Shown: piece after piece, positions 13,715 to 18,756 of the stretch
Numbering within the stretch: position 1 is the first letter of the stretch
How the letters are laid out: each line of letters begins with the position of its first letter
NCBI GenBank assembly: GCA_025352185.1
Contig: JANXTV010000377.1
Coordinates: 1-18,756 of the forward strand
Origin: Oligoflexia bacterium
Lineage (GTDB): Bacteria; Bdellovibrionota; UBA1018
Direction of reading: 5' to 3'
DNA length: 18,756 nt
Position numbers and translations under genes: made by a program
Notes under the pieces: model-generated
Databases searched by the model: none
What the model saw: the letters and a program-made list of their open reading frames with translations, nothing else
Told to the model about the DNA's origin: nothing

Positions 13715-15111
13715 CGCTCGGCTGGCTCCGTCTTTCGCTCCCAGATTTGGAGATAAAATCCGTCAGTTTGGGAAGGGCCAAGGTATCCGCCGCCGATGGA
13801 AGTAAACTCCGGGTGCTCCGATGAGAACCGGGCCGAAACGGCTTCCGACTCTTCTTTTCGGAAAGTGCAGAGCGAGTAAACGAGTCGTCCGCCGGGCTTC
13901 ACTAGGCGAGAATAAAGGTTCAGGAGGTGACTCTGCAGCTCCGGAAGCTTTTCAAGCGCCGTGAAGTTCTCTTTCCACTTCGCATCGGGATTCCGCCGAA
14001 GAACGCCCCATCCGGAGCAAGGGGCATCAACGAGGACGGCGTCCGCCTTACCGAAGAACTCCTTCAGGGTGACTTCCTCATTCCCCTCTTCCAGCTGGAT
14101 CGCTTTCGCGTTCGTCATCTGAGCTTTCCCGATCCGGCGCCGCAGTGCCGCGATTTTCGAGGAATAAATATCGTAGGCGAAGACACGCCCTTTTCCACCC
14201 ATGAGATCGGCGATCGCCAGGGTCTTCCCTCCCGCTCCCGCACACGCATCGATTACGGTAATCGGCGGAAATCCTTTTTTCGGAATTTCACCCGAAAAAG
14301 GATGGGTCTCCTCGCCCGGTGATTTCGTGAGTAAAGGGAGCACCATCTTCGGATCATGGACAGCGATTGCGAGGAGCTGGGACCCTTCATCCTGGATTTC
14401 GAATGCTCCCCGCTGGAAACCTTCCGAAGCCATAACGGCTTTATAGCCCTCAAACCGAATCCCTACGGGCGATACGGGAGAAAGCGCATCCTTGCGTGCT
14501 TCGAGTTCCTTTCGAATCTTTTCGCGGTCTTCCTTGAGTCGTACCCGAAGCGAAACTCCCGGAGGTTTCGCGAGTTCTAGGGCGAGCTTCTTCGCAACCT
14601 TTGCGCCCCAGTCTTTTTCCCACTGGGCGATCATTTCGGAGGGAAAATCATCGACCGTTCCGTAGATCTGGCTCTCTGCGACAATGTCGGGCGAAACGCT
14701 TGAGTCGAAAGCCAGATTTCTTGCAACTTCGGGATGCGCTTCGAGTGCCTTAAACACCTGGGCCGCCGTCGGCCACTCGGAGAGTTGCTCGGGGGATAAA
14801 TTCCAGGGCTCGCCGGCCATTAAGCCGATGCCCAGTTCCGCGGCGAGAGACGAAGGGATCCGGAGTAGGGCCTGAATACGAGGGGCCCACTCGGATTTCT
14901 TATTTTTTGGGAGGTCTGCGAGCAGGGCATCCAGGTGGCGCCGAGATTCGACCCATTCCCGCCAGAACTTTCCGAAGGGATCGTTAGTCTTTTGGCGTTC
15001 TAAAAACTTTTCAACCCGAACCCGGTCATCGCGATCCCGTTCGGATCGCGCGCGTTTAATCTGGGTCTTCTTCTTTTGCGACCGAGTCCTTCGGTTTGAT
15101 GCATTTGCCAT
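13711..15111 (-). CDS. RsmB/NOL1/NOP2/Sun-family RNA cytosine-C5 methyltransferase
   Basis: A SAM-dependent m5C RNA methyltransferase, probably acting on 16S rRNA. The 466 residues start with a strongly basic segment (1-35). A helical N-terminal region runs to about 180, resembling but not clearly identical to the NusB-like domain of RsmB. The catalytic domain includes SAM motif I DACAGAGGKT (288-297), motif IV DAPCSGWGVLRRNPDAKW (C365) and motif VI YSLCTFRKEE (C415). These two cysteines are the catalytic pair of the family. A ~25-residue Pro/Gly-rich insertion (258-283) precedes motif I. The ATG at 15111 has no strong Shine-Dalgarno. It heads the rsmB-pyrD pair and is divergent from the acyl-CoA dehydrogenase across 41 bp. 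Whether it is RsmB or another Sun-family member is unsettled. Confidence 0.87.
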   Translation of the reverse strand: MANASNRRTRSQKKKTQIKRARSERDRDDRVRVEKFLERQKTNDPFGKFWREWVESRRHLDALLADLPKNKKSEWAPRIQALLRIPSSLAAELGIGLMAGEPWNLSPEQLSEWPTAAQVFKALEAHPEVARNLAFDSSVSPDIVAESQIYGTVDDFPSEMIAQWEKDWGAKVAKKLALELAKPPGVSLRVRLKEDREKIRKELEARKDALSPVSPVGIRFEGYKAVMASEGFQRGAFEIQDEGSQLLAIAVHDPKMVLPLLTKSPGEETHPFSGEIPKKGFPPITVIDACAGAGGKTLAIADLMGGKGRVFAYDIYSSKIAALRRRIGKAQMTNAKAIQLEEGNEEVTLKEFFGKADAVLVDAPCSGWGVLRRNPDAKWKENFTALEKLPELQSHLLNLYSRLVKPGGRLVYSLCTFRKEESEAVSARFSSEHPEFTSIGGGYLGPSQTDGFYLQIWERKTEPAER

Positions 15112-15152
15112 GGTTGCGGTCCCGGAGGGTGAGATTTACACTCTATATTACT
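15112..15152. promoter_or_regulatory. Very short divergent promoter region
   Basis: Only 41 bp separate the divergent starts. TATATT at 15144-15149 reads as TAATAT on the other strand (15150-15145), so -10 elements for both genes may overlap. The latter would give the methyltransferase gene a leader of about 27 nt. GGAGGG at 15124-15129 lies 23 bases before the dehydrogenase ATG, too far to be its ribosome-binding site. Confidence 0.35.
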
Positions 15153-16295
15153 ATGATTAACTTTACCCTGTCCGACGACCAAAAGCAGCTCCAAGAACTC
15201 GCCCGCAAATTTTCTAAGGAAGAAATTATCCCGAAAGCGGCCCACCACGACGAAAAGGGTGAGTTCCCGCGTGAAATCGCGGCGAAGGCCTGGGAACTCG
15301 GACTGATGAATACCCACATCCCGGCGGAATACGGCGGACTGGGCCTCGGCGTGATCGACGGATGCATCATCACGGAAGAACTCGCCTACGGCTGTACCGG
15401 GATCTGTACGGCGATGGAAGCAAACGTCCTCGCCGCCGCCCCCGTCATGGTCGCCGGGAACGAGGAACAAAAGAAAGAATTCCTCGGGCAGCTCACGGCG
15501 GAACCGAAGTTCGCCGCTTACTGCGTGACGGAACCCGGCGCGGGATCGGACGTTTCGGGAATTCGTACCCTGGCGAAAAAAGATGGCGGTGATTACGTCA
15601 TTAACGGATCGAAAATGTGGATCACGAACGCTTCGGTAGCATCGTGGTATTTCGTACTCGCCTACACGGATCCGACACTGAAGCATAAAGGCATGAGCGG
15701 ATTTCTCGTACCCGCCGGTACGAAGGGAATCGTGGTCGGTAAAAAAGAATGGAACATGGGCCAGCGTGCGAGTGATACCCGGGGGATCACTTTCGAAGAT
15801 GTGCGCGTGCCGGAGCGGTACCGACTCGGTAAAGAAGGCGAAGGATTTAAAATCGCCATGGGCGCGTTCGATCATACTCGGCCCGCGGTAGCGGCCGGCG
15901 CCGTCGGGCTCGCCCGGCGCGCGATGGACGAAGCCATCGCCTATTCGACCACTCGAAAAGCATTCGGCCAACCCATCGCGGGATTCCAAGCCGTGAGTTT
16001 CATGATCGGCGAAATGGCGATGAATATCGAAGCCGCTCGCTTACTCGTTTGGAAGTCTGCCGTCGAAATCGATTCGGGCGCACGGAATACGAAGTACGCC
16101 GCATTCGCGAAAGCGTTCGCGGCCGATATGGCGATGAAGGTAACGACCGACGCCGTCCAAGTTTTCGGTGGGTATGGTTACTCGGAAGAATATCCGGTTG
16201 AGAAACTCATGCGCGATGCGAAGATTTATCAAATCTACGAAGGAACTTCGCAGATCCAACGCCTGATTATGGCAAAGGAAATTTTCGATCGATAA
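15153..16295 (+). CDS. Acyl-CoA dehydrogenase, medium-chain (MCAD) type
   Basis: An FAD enzyme that introduces the trans-2 double bond in acyl-CoA, the first step of fatty-acid beta-oxidation, and passes electrons to ETF. The 380-residue length is standard. The N-terminal helical domain includes MNTHIPAEYGGLGLG. The beta domain has YCVTEPGAGSDV (123-134) and KMWITNA (154-160). The C-terminal domain has RKAFGQPIAGFQA and QVFGGYGYSEEYPVEKLMRD. The catalytic base is E363 in IYEGTSQIQR, the position used by medium- and short-chain enzymes. The sequence recalls mammalian ACADM almost throughout. The ATG at 15153 fits the family N-terminus, though no Shine-Dalgarno is suitably placed. It is a single-gene unit with its own terminator. 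No beta-oxidation partner is nearby. Confidence 0.94.
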   Translation: MINFTLSDDQKQLQELARKFSKEEIIPKAAHHDEKGEFPREIAAKAWELGLMNTHIPAEYGGLGLGVIDGCIITEELAYGCTGICTAMEANVLAAAPVMVAGNEEQKKEFLGQLTAEPKFAAYCVTEPGAGSDVSGIRTLAKKDGGDYVINGSKMWITNASVASWYFVLAYTDPTLKHKGMSGFLVPAGTKGIVVGKKEWNMGQRASDTRGITFEDVRVPERYRLGKEGEGFKIAMGAFDHTRPAVAAGAVGLARRAMDEAIAYSTTRKAFGQPIAGFQAVSFMIGEMAMNIEAARLLVWKSAVEIDSGARNTKYAAFAKAFAADMAMKVTTDAVQVFGGYGYSEEYPVEKLMRDAKIYQIYEGTSQIQRLIMAKEIFDR

Positions 16296-16361
16296 ATCAG
16301 TTCTCTGGAGTTAGCGAGCGCACTGATTACTTTCTCTACTCACGGACTATAAAACTAAATC

Positions 16362-16393
16362 ATGCGAGAAACCTTGCGGTTTCTCGCATTTTT
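16362..16393 (+). terminator. Rho-independent terminator after the acyl-CoA dehydrogenase
   Basis: ATGCGAGAAACC (16362-16373) and GGTTTCTCGCAT (16378-16389) form a perfect 12-bp stem around TTGC. A T-tract and further T/A-rich sequence follow (TTTTTATTTATT). It closes the single-gene dehydrogenase unit 66 bp after its stop. Confidence 0.92.
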
Positions 16394-16409
16394 ATTTATT
16401 CTCTAGTTA

Positions 16410-16570
16410 CGTAATGGAAATTATTTTCCTTACGAAACTCTCCCGAAAGGAGGCGACCATGCAGTTTACCAAATATACCTTAGGACTTTCTCCCGAAACA
16501 CTTACGGGAATTACCGTCATGGGAATCGCCTCCGACTCTCGTCGCTGACGAACCCTCCCCGGTAATCCCG
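16410..16570 (+). promoter_or_regulatory. Structured RNA candidate around a 29-codon ORF
   Basis: Several pairings overlap. A bulged 10-bp hairpin CGTAATGGAAA/TTTCCTTACG lies at 16410-16434. GGAGGCGA (16449-16456, containing the Shine-Dalgarno) is exactly complementary to TCGCCTCC (16526-16533) inside the ORF. CGGGAATTACCG (16505-16516) pairs with CGGTAATCCCG (16560-16570) with one bulged base. The last two helices cross, so they form a pseudoknot or compete, the geometry of an attenuator or riboswitch. No known class was recognised. Confidence 0.4.
16459..16548 (+). CDS. Possible 29-residue leader peptide or small protein
   Basis: An ATG with an excellent Shine-Dalgarno (AAAGGAGG, 6-base spacing) opens a 29-codon frame starting MQFTKYTLGLSPET and ending SDSRR before TGA. 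The product has no signal peptide, clear membrane helix or known motif. The ribosome-binding site is complementary to eight bases within the same ORF, so translation and RNA folding are probably linked. It lies 65 bp after the dehydrogenase terminator in an otherwise unassigned region. It could be a regulatory leader peptide, a small bioactive peptide, or a chance ORF with a good ribosome-binding site. Confidence 0.4.
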   Translation: MQFTKYTLGLSPETLTGITVMGIASDSRR

Positions 16571-16678
16571 GAATTCAGCCTTCCACTGATTAACTAAGCT
16601 GTTTCATTCGAGTTTTTCTCGAACGAACTCTATTTATCCGTTTCTCTCGTGCTTTCCGCGCCATCGCGAAACGTCGAG

Positions 16679-16728
16679 AAAAAACCGGCGAGGCCGACGT
16701 GCGTCCACACGGACGTTTGCCTCGCCGG
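16679..16728 (-). terminator. Minus-strand Rho-independent terminator in the unassigned region
   Basis: CCGGCGAGGC (16685-16694) and GCCTCGCCGG (16719-16728) form a perfect 10-bp GC-rich stem. An inner CGTCC/GGACG helix adds to it. Read on the minus strand it is followed at once by T6 (16684-16679). It would end minus-strand transcription coming from the rsgA side, about 400 bp past the rsgA stop. On the plus strand there is no U-run. Confidence 0.7.
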
Positions 16729-16756
16729 AACCGTGCACCCTTAACCTTAGGAATTT

Positions 16757-17032
16757 ATGAAAAATCTAAATGTAAGCCCCGTCCTAGAAAATGAAGATCA
16801 AGCATCCATCGAAGTCGTATCGGGAGAAAACCGAGTGCGATTCTTACGCCTGGAAAAAATGAGCTCGGGATCTTCGCCACCTTTAAATATCGAAAGTCAC
16901 CGGAGGTGGTGGTGGAGTCTCGTAAGTCTTTTCGAAGTCTTCTCCGTCTGGAGCGTCGACCTCGAAAGAAATGTCGGTCCAAATAGCCGGCCAGAACGAT
17001 TCGAACGAAAGGAGCGGCAGAATCGTTACTAA
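16757..17032 (+). CDS. Hypothetical 91-residue protein (uncertain)
   Basis: An open frame with a plausible AGGA Shine-Dalgarno 6 bases before the ATG. The start, MKNLNVSPVLENEDQASIEV, and the following ENRVRFLRLEK look protein-like. The second half (HRRWWWSLVSLF, later PERFERKERQNRY) is rich in codons unlike those of the neighbouring genes. No domain is recognised. A plus-strand hairpin with a U-rich tail follows at 17074-17117, which fits a transcript from this gene. However, the minus-strand terminator at 16679-16728 implies opposite transcription across it, and an overlapping minus-strand frame is about as good. Treat as tentative. Confidence 0.35.
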   Translation: MKNLNVSPVLENEDQASIEVVSGENRVRFLRLEKMSSGSSPPLNIESHRRWWWSLVSLFEVFSVWSVDLERNVGPNSRPERFERKERQNRY

Positions 17033-17073
17033 ACTAGAGTAATCAAGAAAAGGCGTAAGTCGGCTTACATATG

Positions 17074-17117
17074 CCCCGTTCGGTCCGGATTCCCGGGTCG
17101 GACGGGGTTCTCTATTT
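17074..17117 (+). terminator. Probable plus-strand terminator before the rsgA end
   Basis: A 15-bp stem (17074-17088 with 17093-17107; three G-T wobbles, 4-base loop) begins CCCCG and ends CGGGG. TTCTCTATTTT follows, an interrupted U-rich tail. It could end transcripts of the 16.4-17.0 kb region. No U-run exists directly on the minus side; a smaller hairpin (GTAAG/CTTAC, 17055-17068) beyond it has TTTTC in that direction. Confidence 0.55.
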
Positions 17118-17123
17118 TCTGAT

Positions 17124-18128
17124 TTAACCTTCGCCCGCGATGAGTGACTCCAGCATTCGCCGGTAACTCGGGTAGCGAGGGAGTTCCTGGACGCCGCACC
17201 CTTCTTCATATCGGTGGCGGCAGTCGGATTCCGAGCAGATCATCCCCGTAAATTCGGGGAAAAAAGTTTTGAGTTCATCTGGCTCGATGTCGAGAAGTCC
17301 AAACGCCCGTACTCCAGGCGTATCGATCAATTTCGACCCCGGAATGAGGTAGGCGCCGGTCGTCGTGTGTTGGCCCTTACCCGTCGAAGTACTGACCTCG
17401 GCGGTACGACCCACTTCTTCTCCGCGGAGCGCGCTTAGGATCGAAGTTTTACCCACGCCGGAATGCCCGCAAAACGTCGCGAGCTTTCCGTCGATCGTTT
17501 CCGCGAGTTCGTCCACGCCTTCCCCATCCTTCGAGCCGGTTTCGATCACCTTGAAACCGATGTCGGCGTAGAGTTTCCACGGCTTTTCGCCGCCCTCGTA
17601 AAGATCCATTTTCGTTACGCAGATGATCGCCTCGATTTCCTGCGCCTGGGCCGCCACGAGAAATCGGTCGACGAGACCCGGAGTAAAGACGGGTTCACGG
17701 CACGCCGCTACGATCACGAGCGTATCGATATTCGCAACCAGCACGTGCCGCTGGGCGCTTTCGGGTGCGGGACGTGCGAGGAGATTCCGGCGTTCGGCGA
17801 CCCCGTCGATTACGCCGTCACGAGCTCCTATTTTTTCAAACCGAACGCGATCCCCTACCGCGACGGGGGCGCGTTCGCGAATATCGGGGTTCGGAAGTTT
17901 TGCTTTCCGGTAGGTACACGCGAAATCACGGTTCTCGGCGGATTCATCGTCGATCAAGACTCGGCACTGATTCGGAAAAACCTCGGTGACCGTAGCGGTC
18001 GCTTCGGTCACGACGAGATACCCGGCCTTCGGCTTTTTCTTTTTTGCCAGTCGACCTGACCCATGACTTCCCCGCTCTTTTTCAGAGTCGAGCCAGTCGT
18101 TATCATCGCCACGGTACTTAGGGGTCAT
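17124..18128 (-). CDS. rsgA: Ribosome small subunit-dependent GTPase A
   Basis: A circularly permuted GTPase that acts late in 30S maturation and is activated by the small subunit. The 334 residues comprise a polar, Lys/Asp-rich N-terminal extension (1-35), an OB-fold (about 36-118), and the GTPase in permuted order: G4 TKMD (172-175), G1 GHSGVGKTS (221-229), then a QHTTTG switch region (about 253-258) and G3 DTPG (269-272). The C-terminal zinc module has C298, C303, H305 and C311. All these features are diagnostic. The ATG at 18128 lies 10 bp after the thioesterase stop, so the two genes are probably one operon. The ribosome-binding site is weak. Confidence 0.96.
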   Translation of the reverse strand: MTPKYRGDDNDWLDSEKERGSHGSGRLAKKKKPKAGYLVVTEATATVTEVFPNQCRVLIDDESAENRDFACTYRKAKLPNPDIRERAPVAVGDRVRFEKIGARDGVIDGVAERRNLLARPAPESAQRHVLVANIDTLVIVAACREPVFTPGLVDRFLVAAQAQEIEAIICVTKMDLYEGGEKPWKLYADIGFKVIETGSKDGEGVDELAETIDGKLATFCGHSGVGKTSILSALRGEEVGRTAEVSTSTGKGQHTTTGAYLIPGSKLIDTPGVRAFGLLDIEPDELKTFFPEFTGMICSESDCRHRYEEGCGVQELPRYPSYRRMLESLIAGEG

Positions 18129-18138
18129 AAACTCTATT

Positions 18139-18636
18139 CTACCACCGGTGATAGGCGGGATGCCCGGGTTTTACCGCCACGAAAGTTCCGACGCAGGTCG
18201 CAGTAATCTTACCCCCGGCTTCGAGCGTAGCTTCAATCACCGCGCGGTCCTCTTTCGATTCCCGCACTTTCGCGCGCAGGTATACCGGGCCGTTGGAGGG
18301 AGTGGGGCGTTTTAGCGTCACGTGGAAATCAGAAGTCACGGTACACGGCGGAGAATCGACGCCCGCCTTCAGCATGAGATGGTAGGCGGCGGTCCAATTC
18401 GAGTGGCAGTCGAGAAGAGCGCCAATAATGCCGCCGTTCAGCATCCCCGGAAAAGCTTCGTGGAAGGGCTCGGGCGTCCAGATCGCCCGCACCTCGAGCT
18501 CTCCACCCTCAGTTTTAACGGGGACACTCCGTATACGAAGTCCCTTCGGGTTCGCCGGACCGCATCCAAAGCAAATGCTCGTCGGCGAATAACGATCCTG
18601 TATTCCGGATTCATTCGATAGGCTAAACGGTTCCAT
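18139..18636 (-). CDS. PaaI-type hotdog-fold thioesterase
   Basis: A 165-residue hotdog protein. The N-terminal CFGCGPANPKGL (C22, C25) is the signature of a PaaI-like subgroup. The central helix MLNGGIIGALLDCHSNW has the usual HGG replaced by NGG (N67-G69), with D76 as the likely acidic residue. FHVTLKRPTP and the long beta strands that follow are typical of acyl-CoA thioesterases. The substrate cannot be predicted. The ATG at 18636 follows GAGGTGAGGA. It is upstream of rsgA by 10 bp and divergent from leuS across only 30 bp. Confidence 0.85.
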   Translation of the reverse strand: MEPFSLSNESGIQDRYSPTSICFGCGPANPKGLRIRSVPVKTEGGELEVRAIWTPEPFHEAFPGMLNGGIIGALLDCHSNWTAAYHLMLKAGVDSPPCTVTSDFHVTLKRPTPSNGPVYLRAKVRESKEDRAVIEATLEAGGKITATCVGTFVAVKPGHPAYHRW

Positions 18637-18653
18637 TCCTCACCTCAGTCTTC

Positions 18654-18659
18654 TATATT
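18654..18659 (+). promoter_or_regulatory. -10 box placing the leuS start at or near its own ATG
   Basis: TATATT ends 7 bases before the leuS ATG, so transcription would begin at about the start codon. The intervening bases (CCCTCTC) contain no Shine-Dalgarno. The only -35 candidate at 17 bp is poor (TTCCAT). The same AT core reads TATAGA-like on the other strand and may serve the thioesterase gene. Confidence 0.4.
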
Positions 18660-18666
18660 CCCTCTC

Positions 18667-18756
18667 ATGGCTTATTCGCACAAGACGGTCGAGGCAAAGT
18701 GGCAAAAATTCTGGGACGAAAAGCAGGTCTTCAAGGCCTTGCTCGATCCGAAAAAG
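18667..18756 (+). CDS. leuS: Leucyl-tRNA synthetase (first 30 residues)
   Basis: Class I synthetase charging tRNA-Leu, normally over 800 residues; only the first 30 are inside the window. MAYSHKTVEAKWQKFWDE followed by KQVFKA matches the LeuS start, which has the pattern (Y/F)xHKxIExKWQxxWxxxxxF. IleS and ValS begin differently, so LeuS is favoured. It is divergent from the thioesterase-rsgA pair. No ribosome-binding site precedes the ATG. Confidence 0.85.
   Translation, partial: MAYSHKTVEAKWQKFWDEKQVFKALLDPKK

Noticed and set aside
15000..15989. 329-codon minus-strand ORF opposite the acyl-CoA dehydrogenase
   Set aside because: It overlaps a full-length, motif-complete dehydrogenase in antisense and runs into the methyltransferase gene. 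Its composition is typical of a mirror frame (Arg/His/Phe-rich).
16755..16982. 75-codon minus-strand ORF before the minus-strand terminator
   Set aside because: It begins with TTG without a ribosome-binding site, is Arg-rich and low in plausibility, and overlaps the better-supported plus-strand ORF.
17463..18059. 198-codon plus-strand ORF inside rsgA
   Set aside because: Antisense shadow; rsgA has all its GTPase and zinc motifs on the other strand.

Overview
The window is a bacterial chromosome segment made almost entirely of housekeeping genes. No mobile element, CRISPR array or rRNA gene is visible. The gene set suggests a Gram-negative, Proteobacteria-like organism, most likely of deltaproteobacterial/Bdellovibrionota grade. 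The clues are a three-helix SecE, a membrane class 2 PyrD, an NtrY/NtrX two-component pair, an archaeal/eukaryotic-type ProS, and the tRNA-tuf-tRNA-secE-nusG-rplKA order. The lineage is an inference from gene content, not a phylogeny.

Left part, minus strand (1-4073): a translation/transcription cluster read right to left as tRNA-Thr(TGT), tRNA-Tyr(GTA), tRNA-Gly(TCC), tRNA-Thr(GGT), tuf, tRNA-Trp(CCA), secE, nusG, rplK, rplA (cut by the window edge). The four upstream tRNAs have the same order as thrU-tyrU-glyT-thrT-tufB in Escherichia coli. Perfect hairpins sit directly behind tRNA-Tyr and between tuf and tRNA-Trp.

Middle (4074-12274): a plus-strand class I glutamine amidotransferase with an extra C-terminal domain and a small single-pass membrane protein face a minus-strand run. 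That run reads ntrY-like kinase, ntrX-like regulator, proS, pyrF, rlmB-like. It is tightly packed: a 1-nt gap between kinase and regulator, and TGATG stop/start overlaps at proS/pyrF and pyrF/rlmB. It joins a two-component system to translation and pyrimidine synthesis genes.

Right part (12275-18756): a very short plus-strand gene for a 23-residue lysine-rich peptide with its own promoter, strong Shine-Dalgarno and strong terminator. Then come rsmB-pyrD (minus, ATGA overlap), a divergent plus-strand acyl-CoA dehydrogenase very like mitochondrial MCAD, and a puzzling region of about 0.8 kb (16296-17123) with a 29-codon ORF, interleaved RNA structures, a 91-codon ORF and two more terminator-like hairpins. 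Last are a minus-strand thioesterase-rsgA pair and the start of leuS, whose mRNA looks leaderless.

The least explained parts are the lysine-rich micro-gene, the 16.4-17.1 kb region, the C-terminal domain of the amidotransferase and the long palindrome fused to the CCA end of tRNA-Tyr. No complete new multi-gene system is evident.
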